From positions 5,270,001 to 5,334,000 of the forward strand of contig NZ_CP032229.1 in assembly GCF_004328625.1 (NCBI RefSeq): a stretch of 64,000 bases of DNA, written 5' to 3'. A program made the translations under genes and the position numbers. Numbering within the stretch: position 1 is the stretch's first letter; each line of letters starts with the position of its first letter. Positions 34,561 through 43,676 of the stretch are shown here, one piece after another. The DNA is from Streptomyces seoulensis (GTDB lineage Bacteria > Actinomycetota > Actinomycetes > Streptomycetales > Streptomycetaceae). Below the pieces are notes generated by a model. The model was not told the origin of the DNA. It worked only from the letters and a program-made list of their open reading frames with translations, and ran no database searches.

Positions 34561-35220
34561 ATGACAGAAAACATCGGCGCCTTCGGCGGGAAGAACCCGC
34601 GTCGTTCGGGCACGGAACGCGTCGTGAACACCCCGCTGCCCACCGCGTACGGGCAGTTCCAGGCAGTCGGTTACCTGGACCACGACCGGGGTGACGAACA
34701 GGTCGCCCTGGTGCACGGGGACATCGGGACCGAGAACGTCCTGGTGCGGCTGCACTCGGAGTGCCTGACCGGGGACGCCTTCGGCTCCCAGCACTGCGAG
34801 TGCGGCGAGCAGTTGTCGGCCGCGATGCGCGCGGTGGTCGCCGAGGGCGCCGGTGTCGTCCTGTACCTGAGGGGTCACGAGGGCCGGGGCATCGGTCTGC
34901 TGGCCAAGCTGCGGGCGATGGCGCTCCAGGCGGAGGGGCTGGACACGGTCGAGGCCAACCTCGCGCTCGGTCTGCCGGTGGACGCCCGTGACTACCGGGT
35001 GGCGGCGGAGATGCTGCACGACCTGAAGGTGCGCTCGGTGCGGCTGATGTCCAACAACCCGCGCAAGCGGGAGGCGTTGACCAAGTACGGCATCGAGGTC
35101 GCCGAGCAGGTGCCGCTGCTGATCGAGCCGAGCGAGAACAACATCACGTATCTGCGCACCAAGCGCGAGCGTCTGGACCACCACCTGCCCCACCTGGACG
35201 CGGTGGCCCACGGCTCCTGA
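34561..35220 (+). CDS. ribA: GTP cyclohydrolase II (RibA-type paralogue)
   Basis: A 219-residue stand-alone GCH II without a RibB domain. The zinc ligands are Cys68, Cys79 and Cys81 (RLHSECLTGDAFGSQHCECG). GTP/phosphate motifs are VVLYLRGHEGRGIGLLAKLR and MSNNPRKREAL, and the C-terminus is NITYLRTKRERL. It opens GTP to a 5-aminopyrimidine or, in variants, a formylated product. Riboflavin genes are absent nearby, whereas PTPS-like and creatininase-like genes are present, so it probably feeds a separate pathway. The start follows AGGAATC. The divergent gap to the creatininase gene is only 39 bp. Confidence 0.93.
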   Translation: MTENIGAFGGKNPRRSGTERVVNTPLPTAYGQFQAVGYLDHDRGDEQVALVHGDIGTENVLVRLHSECLTGDAFGSQHCECGEQLSAAMRAVVAEGAGVVLYLRGHEGRGIGLLAKLRAMALQAEGLDTVEANLALGLPVDARDYRVAAEMLHDLKVRSVRLMSNNPRKREALTKYGIEVAEQVPLLIEPSENNITYLRTKRERLDHHLPHLDAVAHGS

Positions 35221-35238
35221 GCCCCACCTTCCCCCATG

Positions 35239-35280
35239 CGAGACGTCCGGTCGGCATCCCCGGCCGGACGTCTCGTTTTC
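35239..35280. terminator. Bidirectional terminator between ribA and the serine hydrolase gene
   Basis: A 12-bp perfect stem, CGAGACGTCCGG / CCGGACGTCTCG (35239-35250 and 35264-35275), is followed by TTTTC. The two genes converge here, so the hairpin probably stops transcription from both sides. Confidence 0.8.
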
Positions 35281-35289
35281 CGGCCGGGT

Positions 35290-36513
35290 TCAGTCCGTGA
35301 CCGCCTCGTGCACCAGGCGGCGCAGGTCGGGGAAGATCTTGAGGGTGCGGGGGCGTACCTGGGTCATGAACTGCACGGTCAGGTCCAGTGCCGGGGCCAC
35401 CCAGAAGGCGGTGGTGGCCACGCCGGTCCAGCCGAAGGTGCCGGGCGCGGAGGGGGCCAGGGTGCGGGCGGGGTCGGTGACGACGGAGACGTTGAAGCCG
35501 AAGCCGAGGCCGTCGTTGGGGCGCTCCTGATGGGCGGGGGCGCCGAACTCGCTCAGCACGGCGCCGCCGGGGAGCTGGTTACGGGTCATCAGGGCGAGCG
35601 TGGCGGGGGAGAGCAGGCGGACGCCGTCGAGTTCGCCACCCCTCCGCAGCAGTTCCATGAAGCGGTGGTAGTCGCCCGCGCTGGAGACCAGTCCGCCGCT
35701 CGCCGACAGGAACCGGGGCCGTCCGCGCACCGGCAGCCCCGGTACCGGGGTGATGCCGCCGTCCTCGGTCTCCCCGTACAACTCGGCCAGCCGGGGCTCC
35801 TGTTCGGGGGTGAGTTGGAAGCCGGTGTCGGTCATGCCGAGCGGGCCGAGAACGCGCTCGGCGAAGAAGGCGTCCAGCGGGCGGCCCGAGACGACCTCGA
35901 TGAGGCGGCCCAGCACATTGGTGCCGACGGAGTAGTTCCACCGCGTACCCGGCTCGAACTGGAGAGGCAGGGAGGCGTACACCGCGATGGTCTCGGCGAG
36001 GTCCGCGCCGGAGGGTACGGAGGACTCCAGCCCGGCCGCGCGGTAGAGGGCGTCCACCGGGTGGTCGTGGTAGAAGGCGAAGGTCAGGCCCGCCGTGTGG
36101 GTGAGCAGATGCCGGACGCGGATCGGTCCTTCGGCCGGGCGGGTGCGTACGTCGTCCCTCGAACCGCCCACGTACACCCGGGGGTTGGCGAACTCCGGCA
36201 GGTACCGGTCGATCGGGTCGTCCAGGCCGAGCAGGCCCTCCTCGGCCAGCATCAGCACCGCGACCGCCGTCACCGGCTTGGTCATGGAGTAGATCCGCCA
36301 CAGGGTGTCGCTCTCCACCGGGAGCCCGGCCGCGAGGTCGCGGTGGCCGTGGGCGGTCAGATGGGCGACCCGGCCGCCACGGGCCACCGACACCAGGAAG
36401 CCGGGCAGCCGGCCCTCGTCCACGAGACCGGCCACATGCTGGTCCAGCCGGTCCAGCGCCTTCGCGTCCAGCCCCACGTCCCGCGGGGCGACTTCCTGTC
36501 GAAGCTGTGCCAT
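35290..36513 (-). CDS. Serine hydrolase, beta-lactamase/esterase family (class C fold)
   Basis: A 407-residue penicillin-binding-protein-fold hydrolase. The SxxK nucleophile motif is Ser76-Met-Thr-Lys79 in WRIYSMTKPVTAV; the Y-x-N-like element reads YSVGTN and the C-terminal part has FGWTGVATT. No signal peptide is seen, so an intracellular esterase or lactone hydrolase of the EstB/LovD type is more likely than a secreted beta-lactamase. ATG 36513 follows GGAGGAGAG. It converges with ribA. Confidence 0.9.
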   Translation of the reverse strand: MAQLRQEVAPRDVGLDAKALDRLDQHVAGLVDEGRLPGFLVSVARGGRVAHLTAHGHRDLAAGLPVESDTLWRIYSMTKPVTAVAVLMLAEEGLLGLDDPIDRYLPEFANPRVYVGGSRDDVRTRPAEGPIRVRHLLTHTAGLTFAFYHDHPVDALYRAAGLESSVPSGADLAETIAVYASLPLQFEPGTRWNYSVGTNVLGRLIEVVSGRPLDAFFAERVLGPLGMTDTGFQLTPEQEPRLAELYGETEDGGITPVPGLPVRGRPRFLSASGGLVSSAGDYHRFMELLRRGGELDGVRLLSPATLALMTRNQLPGGAVLSEFGAPAHQERPNDGLGFGFNVSVVTDPARTLAPSAPGTFGWTGVATTAFWVAPALDLTVQFMTQVRPRTLKIFPDLRRLVHEAVTD

Positions 36514-36741
36514 GGCTCTCCTCCGCTCCTGCCGGACCCCCACACACCCGGGCCGGCCTCAGCGCTCATCGTGACGCATGATCACCATCAAGTACCCCAC
36601 CCACAGCCGATCTTGTGAGCGACACGACTCGGTGTCCGAGCCGACACCGCGATCTCGCGAGGAGTGACCGACCGGGCACCCTGAGTGGTGTCCAGGGTAG
36701 GCCCGGGAATGCCGGCCAGGGCTTCATCCGTTGACGCCGAT

Positions 36742-37179
36742 ATGACTAAGGACACGACACAGGCCGCGTTGCTGGCGCTGCTTTCCGAGGGGCATGGTGG
36801 GGTGCTGGTGACGCTCAAGCGGGATGGGCGTCCGCAGATGTCCAATGTCGTTCATGCCTATGACCCGGAGGAGCGGATCATCCGGGTCTCGGTCACCGAT
36901 GACCGCGCCAAGACCCGCAACCTCCGCCGGGACCCGCGTGCCTCGTACTACGTCACCAGCGCGGACCGCTGGTCGTACACCGTCGCCGAGGGCACGGCCG
37001 AGCTGTCCCCGGTGGCCGCCGACCCGTACGACGAGACGGTGGAGGAGCTGGTGCGGCTCTACCGTGAGGTGCTGGGGGAGCACGAGGACTGGGACGACTA
37101 CCGTGCGTCGATGGTCCGCGACAAGCGCCTGGTGGTCCGGCTGCACGTGGACCGGGCGTACGGCGTGCCGAAGCGTTAG
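36742..37179 (+). CDS. PPOX-class F420-dependent oxidoreductase
   Basis: A 145-residue split-barrel flavin/F420-binding protein. Typical features are LLALLSEGHGGVLVTLKRDG, PQMSNVVHAY, RVSVTDDRAKTRNLRRDPRA and WSYTVAEGTAELSPVA. Members use F420 (or FMN) to reduce small substrates such as quinones or biliverdin. ATG 36742 gives the standard N-terminus, but no ribosome-binding site is obvious. The stop overlaps the stop of the convergent TetR gene by 4 bp. Confidence 0.9.
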   Translation: MTKDTTQAALLALLSEGHGGVLVTLKRDGRPQMSNVVHAYDPEERIIRVSVTDDRAKTRNLRRDPRASYYVTSADRWSYTVAEGTAELSPVAADPYDETVEELVRLYREVLGEHEDWDDYRASMVRDKRLVVRLHVDRAYGVPKR

Positions 37180-37826
37180 CGCGTGAGGTACGCCAGCACC
37201 ATGTCGGCCAGCATCGTGCGGTAGTGGTCTCGGCGGGTGGGGGCGGCCAGGTCGCGGTCGAAGAGGGCGTCGAAGGTGTGGCGGCCGGCGACCCGGTAGA
37301 AGCAGAAGGCGCTGATCATGGCGTGCAGGTCGACCGCGTCCACGTCGGCCTTGAAGATGCCCTGCTCCCGCCCGGCGTCCAGCACGCGGCGGAGGGTGTC
37401 CAGGCCGGGGGAGTCGATGCGGCCGAACCGGCGGGCGGCGGCGAGGTGTTCGCCGCCGTGGATGTTCTCGATGCCGACCAGGCGGACCAGGTCCGGGTGG
37501 CGCTCGTGGTGGTCGAAGGTGACCTCGGCCAGGCGGCGGACGGCGGCGGCCGGGTCCAGGTGCTCCAGGTCCAGCAGCTCCTCGACCTCGTGCAGCGCGC
37601 CGTAGGCCCGCTCCAGCACGGCCGCGAAGAGCTGCTTCTTGCCGCCGAAGTAGTAGTAGATCATCCGCTTGGTGGTGCGGGTGCGGGCCGCTATCTCCTC
37701 CACGCGGGCGCCGTCGTACCCCGCGCGGGCGAACTCGCGGGTGGCCGCGTCGACGATGTCGGAGCGGGTACGGGCGGCGTCCGGTAACCGCCGTGCGGGG
37801 TCCACCGGTTCGTCGACGCTCGTCAT
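37176..37826 (-). CDS. TetR-family transcriptional regulator
   Basis: A 216-residue TetR/AcrR repressor. The N-terminal HTH is TRSDIVDAATREFARAGYDG with TTKRMIYYYFGGKKQLFAAV, and a TetR_C-type helical ligand domain follows (RRLAEVTFDHHERHPDLVRL). The ligand is unknown. Candidate targets are itself, or the pentose-phosphate-operon tail that lies downstream in the same direction. Confidence 0.93.
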   Translation of the reverse strand: MTSVDEPVDPARRLPDAARTRSDIVDAATREFARAGYDGARVEEIAARTRTTKRMIYYYFGGKKQLFAAVLERAYGALHEVEELLDLEHLDPAAAVRRLAEVTFDHHERHPDLVRLVGIENIHGGEHLAAARRFGRIDSPGLDTLRRVLDAGREQGIFKADVDAVDLHAMISAFCFYRVAGRHTFDALFDRDLAAPTRRDHYRTMLADMVLAYLTR

Positions 37827-37899
37827 CGCGTTCCTTCCGGCCGTCGGGCGGGGCTCCTCCGGTCTCCCGGTGATTCTAGGAGCCCCGCCCGCGAACGCC

Positions 37900-38493
37900 T
37901 CAGGGCAGCCGGTTCCACTCCGCGATCACGGGGCGCCCGTGCTCGGTGGAGAGGCGGCTCACCGTGCCGGTGGCCAGCTGGAACAGCCGTCCGTCGCCGG
38001 GCGGCAGGCCCAGCCTGCGGGCCGTCAGCACCCGCAGCACGTGTCCGTGCGCGACGAGCAGCACATCACCGTTGTCCGCGTCCAGCGCCTTCTCCGCGCG
38101 GGCCAGCACCCGGTCGACGCGCGCCCCGATCTGCTCGGGCGACTCGCCGGGATGCCCCTCGGGGCCGGGCACCGCGCCGTCGGTCCACAGGTCCCAGTCG
38201 GGCCGGGTGCGGTGGATGTCGACGGTGGTGATGCCCTCGTAGCCGCCGTAGTCCCACTCGCGCAGGTCGGGCTCGGGGTCGGTGCCGGTCAGGCCCGCCA
38301 GTTCGGCCGTGCGCCGGGCCCGGGCCAGGGGGCTCGTCAGGGTGAGTGCGAAGGTCCGGCCGGCGAGGAGCGGGGCCAGCGAACGCGCCTGCTCCTCGCC
38401 GTGCTCGGTGAGGGGCAGGTCGGTCCAGCTCGTGTGCTGGCCCGACAGGCTCCACTCCGTCTCGCCGTGGCGGACCAGCAGAAGGTCCCCCAC
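37900..38493 (-). CDS. Histidine phosphatase (phosphoglycerate-mutase-like)
   Basis: A 197-residue branch 1 histidine phosphatase. The catalytic LVRHGETEWSL (Arg8-His9-Gly10) is near the N-terminus, and the second His is in LLVAHGHVLRVL. It lies 6 bp after gnd and ends the pentose-phosphate operon, so a sugar-phosphate phosphatase or mutase role is plausible. The exact substrate is unknown. Confidence 0.9.
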   Translation of the reverse strand: MGDLLLVRHGETEWSLSGQHTSWTDLPLTEHGEEQARSLAPLLAGRTFALTLTSPLARARRTAELAGLTGTDPEPDLREWDYGGYEGITTVDIHRTRPDWDLWTDGAVPGPEGHPGESPEQIGARVDRVLARAEKALDADNGDVLLVAHGHVLRVLTARRLGLPPGDGRLFQLATGTVSRLSTEHGRPVIAEWNRLP

Positions 38494-38499
38494 GGCGGG

Positions 38500-39378
38500 T
38501 CAGCCCTTCTTCTCGACGGCGTGGCCGCCGAACTGGTTGCGCAGCGCGGCGATCATCTTCATCTGCGGCGAGTCGTCCTGGCGGGAGGCGAACCGCGCGA
38601 ACAGCGAGGCGGTGATGGCCGGGAGCGGCACCGCGTTGTCGATGGCGGCCTCGACGGTCCAGCGGCCCTCGCCGGAGTCCTCCGCGTAGCCGCGCAGCCC
38701 GTCGAGGTGCTCGTCGTCGTCCAGGGCGTTGACCGCGAGGTCGAGCAGCCAGGAACGGATGACCGTGCCCTCCTGCCAGGAGCGGAAGATCTCGCGGACG
38801 TTGTCCACCGAGTTCGCCTTCTCCAGCAGCTCCCAGCCCTCGGCGTACGCCTGCATCATGGCGTACTCGATGCCGTTGTGGACCATCTTGGAGAAGTGCC
38901 CGGCACCGACGCGGCCCGCGTGGACGTACCCGTACGGCCCGTCGGGCTTGAGGGCGTCGAAGATGGGCTTCAGGCGCTCGACGTTCTCCTTGTCGCCGCC
39001 GACCATCAGGGCGTAGCCGTTCTCCAGGCCCCAGACACCGCCGGAGACGCCCGCGTCGACGAAGCCGATGCCCTTGATGCCCAGCTCGGCGGCGTGCTTC
39101 TCGTCGTCCGTCCAGCGGGAGTTGCCGCCGTCCACCACGATGTCGCCGGGGGAGAGCAGGTCCTTCAGCTCGTCGACGACGACCTGGGTGGCGGTGCCGG
39201 CGGGGACCATCACCCAGACGGTGCGCGGCGCGTCGAGCTTCTCGACCAGTTCGGCGAGGTCCTTGACGTCGGTCAGTTCCGGGTTGCGGTCGTAGCCGAT
39301 GACCTGGTGGCCCGCGCGGCGGATGCGCTCGCGCATGTTGCCGCCCATCTTGCCGAGGCCGATGAGTCCGAGCTGCAT
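38500..39378 (-). CDS. gnd: 6-phosphogluconate dehydrogenase, decarboxylating (short NAD-type)
   Basis: A 292-residue enzyme, much shorter than the about 470-residue E. coli-type Gnd, so it belongs to the GntZ/NAD-preferring short class. Motifs are LGLIGLGKMGGNMRERI (Rossmann), DIVVDGGNSRWTDDEKHA, FVDAGVSGGVWGLENGYALM and GAGHFSKMVHNGIEYAMMQA with the catalytic Lys/Asn. It converts 6-phosphogluconate to ribulose 5-phosphate. It starts 1 bp after pgi. Confidence 0.95.
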   Translation of the reverse strand: MQLGLIGLGKMGGNMRERIRRAGHQVIGYDRNPELTDVKDLAELVEKLDAPRTVWVMVPAGTATQVVVDELKDLLSPGDIVVDGGNSRWTDDEKHAAELGIKGIGFVDAGVSGGVWGLENGYALMVGGDKENVERLKPIFDALKPDGPYGYVHAGRVGAGHFSKMVHNGIEYAMMQAYAEGWELLEKANSVDNVREIFRSWQEGTVIRSWLLDLAVNALDDDEHLDGLRGYAEDSGEGRWTVEAAIDNAVPLPAITASLFARFASRQDDSPQMKMIAALRNQFGGHAVEKKG

Positions 39379-39379
39379 G

Positions 39380-41035
39380 TCAGTTCACTTCCTTGAGGGA
39401 GCGGTAGGCGGCGACGAGGGCCGTGGTGGAGGGGTCGAGGCCGGGCACCTGGGCGCCTTCGGTGAGGGCGGGTTCGATGCGCTTGGCGAGCACCTTGCCC
39501 AGCTCGACGCCCCACTGGTCGAAGGAGTCGATGTTCCAGACGGCGCCCTGGACGAACACCTTGTGCTCGTAGAGGGCGATGAGCTGGCCGAGCACGGAGG
39601 GGGTGAGCTCGGGGGCCAGGATCGTGGTGGTGGGGTGGTTGCCGCGGAAGGTGCGGTGGGCCACCTGCGCCTCGGCGACGCCTTCCTCGCGGACCTCTTC
39701 CTCGGTCTTGCCGAAGGCGAGGGCCTGGGTCTGGGCGAAGAAGTTGGCCATCAACAGGTCGTGCTGGGCCTTGAGTTCGTCGCTCAGCTCGTCCACCGGA
39801 CGGGCGAAGCCGATGAAGTCCGCCGGGATGAGCTTCGTCCCCTGATGGATCAACTGGTAGTACGCGTGCTGCCCGTTGGTGCCGGGCGTGCCCCAGACCA
39901 CCGGGCCGGTCTGCCACTCCACCGGAGTGCCGTCCTTCTGCACGGACTTGCCGTTGGACTCCATGTCCAGCTGCTGCAAGTACGCCGTGAACTTGGACAG
40001 ATAGTGGCTGTACGGCAGGACCGCGTGCGACTGCGCGTCGAAGAAGTTCCCGTACCAGATCCCCAGCAGGCCCAGCAGCAGCGGCGCGTTCTCCTCCGCC
40101 GGAGCGGTACGGAAGTGCTCGTCCACGGTGTGGAAACCGTCCAGCAGCTCCCGGAACCTCTCCGGCCCGATCGCGATCATCAGCGACAGACCGATCGCCG
40201 AGTCGAAGGAGTACCGGCCCCCGACCCAGTCCCAGAACTCGAACATGTTGTCCGCGTCGATACCGAACCCGGTGACCTTCTCCGCGTTCGTGGACAGCGC
40301 CACGAAGTGCTTCGCGACCGCCTTGTCGTCACCGAGGACGTCCAGCAGCCACTTGCGGGCCGACGTGGCGTTGGTGATCGTCTCGATCGTCGTGAACGTC
40401 TTGGACGCCACGATGAACAGCGTCTCCGCCGGGTCCAGATCACGGATCGCCTCGTGCAGGTCCGCGCCGTCCACGTTCGACACGAACCGCACCGTCAGGC
40501 CACGGTCGGTGAAGGGACGCAGCGCCTCGAACGCCATCGCCGGACCGAGGTCGGAGCCGCCGATACCGATGTTGACGATGTTCTTGATCCGCTTGTCGGT
40601 GTGACCCGTCCACTCGCCCGAGCGGACCCGGTCGGCGAAGCCGGCCATCTTGTCCAGCACCGCGTGCACGGCGGGGACGACGTTCTCCCCGTCGACCTCG
40701 ATCACCGCGTCCCGAGGGGCACGCAGCGCGGTGTGCAGCACCGCGCGGTCCTCGGTCGTGTTGATCCGGTCACCACGGAACATCGCGTCCCGCTGACCGA
40801 ACACATCCGTGGCGACGGCGAGTTCCTGGAGCAGGGCCAGGGTCTCGTCGGAGACCTGGTGCTTGCTGTAGTCGATGTGCAGGTCGCCCACCCGGACGAC
40901 ATAGCGCTCGGCCCGGCCGGGGTCGGCCGCGAACAGCTCGCGCAGGTGCGGCTGACCGCCGGCGCGGTGGTCGGCCAGGGCCGTCCACTCGGGGCGCCGG
41001 GTGAGCTTGGGGGTGTCTGACGATGCGTCGGACAT
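39380..41035 (-). CDS. pgi: Glucose-6-phosphate isomerase
   Basis: A 551-residue PGI of normal length. Signatures are [56 protein letters not shown] and [17 protein letters not shown]. It interconverts glucose 6-phosphate and fructose 6-phosphate and links this operon to glycolysis. ATG 41035 follows AAGGAGAACG and shares its A with the opcA stop (TGATG), giving translational coupling. Confidence 0.97.
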   Translation of the reverse strand: MSDASSDTPKLTRRPEWTALADHRAGGQPHLRELFAADPGRAERYVVRVGDLHIDYSKHQVSDETLALLQELAVATDVFGQRDAMFRGDRINTTEDRAVLHTALRAPRDAVIEVDGENVVPAVHAVLDKMAGFADRVRSGEWTGHTDKRIKNIVNIGIGGSDLGPAMAFEALRPFTDRGLTVRFVSNVDGADLHEAIRDLDPAETLFIVASKTFTTIETITNATSARKWLLDVLGDDKAVAKHFVALSTNAEKVTGFGIDADNMFEFWDWVGGRYSFDSAIGLSLMIAIGPERFRELLDGFHTVDEHFRTAPAEENAPLLLGLLGIWYGNFFDAQSHAVLPYSHYLSKFTAYLQQLDMESNGKSVQKDGTPVEWQTGPVVWGTPGTNGQHAYYQLIHQGTKLIPADFIGFARPVDELSDELKAQHDLLMANFFAQTQALAFGKTEEEVREEGVAEAQVAHRTFRGNHPTTTILAPELTPSVLGQLIALYEHKVFVQGAVWNIDSFDQWGVELGKVLAKRIEPALTEGAQVPGLDPSTTALVAAYRSLKEVN

Positions 41036-41958
41036 CAGGCGTTCTCCTTGGGTGCCTCGCCGGTCAGGGCGATGGCGTACATCTCGTCCGCGTCGAGGCG
41101 GCGCAGCTCCTCGGCGATCAGCTCCGAGGTCGGGCGGACCTTCAGGGCCAGGGTGCGCGACGGCTGGCCCGGCAGGGTCAGCGTGGCGAGCGGGCCGTCC
41201 GGGCGGTCGATGACGATCTCGCCCTCGTCGGTGCCGAGGCGCACGGCGGTGACCACCGGGCCCTCGGAGACGACGCGGTCCACCTTGACGTGCAGCCGGG
41301 CCTCCAGCCAGCGCGCGAGCAGCTCGGCGCTGGGGTTGTCCGCCTCCGCCTCCACGGCGGCCGACGTCACCCTGACCCGCGCCTGGTCCAGCGCGGCCGC
41401 GAGCATCGAGCGCCACGGGGTGAGCCGGGTCCAGGCCAGGTCGGTGTCGCCCGGGGCGTAGGTGCGGGCACGGGTGTCCAGCACCTCCAGCGGGTTGTCC
41501 ACCGCGTACAGGTCGGTGATCCGGCGCTGGGCGAGCGCGCCGAGGGAGTCCTTGGCGGGGGCCTCGGGGGCGTCCACCGGCCACCAGACGACCACGGGGG
41601 CGTCGGGCAGCAGCAGCGGCAGCACCACGGAACCCGCGTGGTCGGACACCTCGCCGTAGGTGCGCAGCACGACCGTCTCACCGGCGCCGGCCTCGGAGCC
41701 GACCCGGACCTCGGCGTCGAGCCGGGAGCCGGTGCGGTCCCGCAGGCGGGCGTGGCGCTTGATGACGACCAGGGTGCGCGAGGGGTGCTCGTGCGAGGCT
41801 TCCTCGGCCGCCTTGATGGCGTCGTAGGCGTTCTCCTCGTCCGTGACGATGACCATCGTCAGGACCATGCCCACAGCCGGGGTGCCGATGGCGCGGCGGC
41901 CCTCCACCAACGCCTTGTTGATCTTGCTTGCCGTGGTGTCGGTCAGGTCGATCTTCAT
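41035..41958 (-). CDS. opcA: Glucose-6-phosphate dehydrogenase assembly protein OpcA
   Basis: A 307-residue OpcA, which binds Zwf and activates the dehydrogenase. The family's opening [33 protein letters not shown] and [16 protein letters not shown] are present. Its start overlaps the zwf stop by 4 bp and its stop overlaps the pgi start by 1 bp, the usual actinobacterial order. Confidence 0.95.
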   Translation of the reverse strand: MKIDLTDTTASKINKALVEGRRAIGTPAVGMVLTMVIVTDEENAYDAIKAAEEASHEHPSRTLVVIKRHARLRDRTGSRLDAEVRVGSEAGAGETVVLRTYGEVSDHAGSVVLPLLLPDAPVVVWWPVDAPEAPAKDSLGALAQRRITDLYAVDNPLEVLDTRARTYAPGDTDLAWTRLTPWRSMLAAALDQARVRVTSAAVEAEADNPSAELLARWLEARLHVKVDRVVSEGPVVTAVRLGTDEGEIVIDRPDGPLATLTLPGQPSRTLALKVRPTSELIAEELRRLDADEMYAIALTGEAPKENA

Positions 41959-43676
41959 GGCCTGCGCCAGCTCCGTCCGTCTCGTGCGAGCATCTCGTCC
42001 GCTTCCTCGGGTCCCCAGCTTCCGGACGCGTACTGCGCCGGAGTGCCGTGCTCGTTCCAGTAGCGCTCGATCGGGTCGAGGATCTTCCAGGACTCTTCCA
42101 CTTCCTGGGTGCGCGGGAACAGGTTGGCGTCGCCGAGCAGCACGTCCAGGATGAGCCGCTCGTACGCCTCGGGGCTGGACTCGGTGAAGGACTCGCCGTA
42201 CGCGAAGTCCATCGACACGTCCCGGATCTCCATCGAGGTGCCGGGCACCTTCGAGCCGAAGCGGACGGTCATGCCCTCGTCCGGCTGGACCCGGATGACG
42301 ATCGCGTTCTGGCCCAGCTCCTCCGTGGCGGTGGAGTCGAACGGCGAGTGCGGGGCGCGCTTGAACACGACCGCGATCTCGGTGACGCGACGGCCCAGCC
42401 GCTTGCCGGTGCGCAGGTAGAACGGCACGCCCGCCCAGCGGCGGTTGTCGATCTCCAGCTTGATGGCGGCGTAGGTGTCGGTCTTCGACTTGGGGTCGAT
42501 GCCGTCCTCTTCGAGGTAGCCGACGACCTTCTCGCCGCCCTGCCAGCCGGTGGCGTACTGGCCGCGCACGGTGTGCTCGCCCAGCTCGTCCGGGAGGCGG
42601 ACCGACTTCAGGACCTTCAGCTTCTCGGTGAGCAGCGAGTCCGCGTCGAACGCGAGCGGCTCCTCCATGGCGGTGAGCGCCATGAGCTGGAGCAGGTGGT
42701 TCTGGATCACGTCACGGGCGGCGCCGATGCCGTCGTAGTAGCCCGCGCGGCCGCCGATGCCGATGTCCTCGGCCATCGTGATCTGCACGTGGTCCACGTA
42801 CGAACGGTTCCAGATGGGCTCGTACATCTGGTTGGCGAACCGGAGCGCCATGATGTTCTGGACGGTCTCCTTGCCCAGGTAGTGGTCGATCCGGAACACC
42901 TGGTCCGGCTCGAACACCTCGTGCACGACCTTGTTCAGCTCGTGCGCGCTCTCCAGGTCGTGACCGAACGGCTTCTCGATGACCGCGCGGCGCCAGGAGC
43001 CCTCGGGGGCGTCCGCAAGACCGTGCTTCTTGAGCTGCCGGACGACCTTGGGGAAGAACTTCGGCGGCACCGAGAGGTAGTACGCGAAGTTGCCGCCGGT
43101 GCCCCGGGAGGCGTCCAGTTCGTCGACGGCCTCCTTGAGCTGGTCGAAGGCGGTGTCGTCGTCGAAGTCACCGGGGATGAAGCGCATGCCCTCGGCGAGC
43201 TGCTGCCAGACCTCCTCGCGGAACGGGGTCCGCGCGTGCTCCTTGACCGCGTCGTGGACGACCTGCGCGAAGTCCTGGTCCTCCCAGTCGCGGCGGGCGA
43301 AGCCCACCAGGGAGAAGCCCGGCGGCAGCAGACCGCGGTTGGCCAGGTCGTAGACGGCCGGCATCAGCTTCTTGCGGGAGAGGTCGCCGGTGACACCGAA
43401 GATGACCAGGCCGGACGGGCCCGCGATACGGGGCAGCCGGCGGTCCTGGGGGTCGCGCAGCGGGTTGTCCCACTCGGCGGCCGCCGTGACCGGGACCTGG
43501 AGCTCCTCGGCCTCGCGGACCGCGGCGGGCTTCGCCTTGGTCCGCGTCCTGCGCGCCTTGGGCTCCGCCTCGGCGGCGGCCGGCTTCGGCTGCGCCTCGG
43601 GCTCGGCCTTCGGCTGCGCCTCGGGCTCGGCCTTGGCGGTGGCCGCCGCCTTCGGCTCGCCTGACTTGCTCGTCAT
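41955..43676 (-). CDS. zwf: Glucose-6-phosphate 1-dehydrogenase with a low-complexity N-terminal extension
   Basis: A 573-residue G6PDH. The core from about residue 70 has LVIFGVTGDLSRKKLMPAVY (NADP fold), RIDHYLGKETVQN with the catalytic His region and EKPFGHDLESA. The first about 65 residues are unusual: Ala/Glu/Pro/Lys-rich, with AEPEAQPK occurring twice in tandem and a basic RRTRTKAKP end. The start is well supported, because ATG 43676 shares TAATG with the tal stop and follows GGGAGTGG. It makes NADPH and 6-phosphogluconolactone. The extension may be a disordered tether. Confidence 0.95.
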   Translation of the reverse strand: MTSKSGEPKAAATAKAEPEAQPKAEPEAQPKPAAAEAEPKARRTRTKAKPAAVREAEELQVPVTAAAEWDNPLRDPQDRRLPRIAGPSGLVIFGVTGDLSRKKLMPAVYDLANRGLLPPGFSLVGFARRDWEDQDFAQVVHDAVKEHARTPFREEVWQQLAEGMRFIPGDFDDDTAFDQLKEAVDELDASRGTGGNFAYYLSVPPKFFPKVVRQLKKHGLADAPEGSWRRAVIEKPFGHDLESAHELNKVVHEVFEPDQVFRIDHYLGKETVQNIMALRFANQMYEPIWNRSYVDHVQITMAEDIGIGGRAGYYDGIGAARDVIQNHLLQLMALTAMEEPLAFDADSLLTEKLKVLKSVRLPDELGEHTVRGQYATGWQGGEKVVGYLEEDGIDPKSKTDTYAAIKLEIDNRRWAGVPFYLRTGKRLGRRVTEIAVVFKRAPHSPFDSTATEELGQNAIVIRVQPDEGMTVRFGSKVPGTSMEIRDVSMDFAYGESFTESSPEAYERLILDVLLGDANLFPRTQEVEESWKILDPIERYWNEHGTPAQYASGSWGPEEADEMLARDGRSWRRP

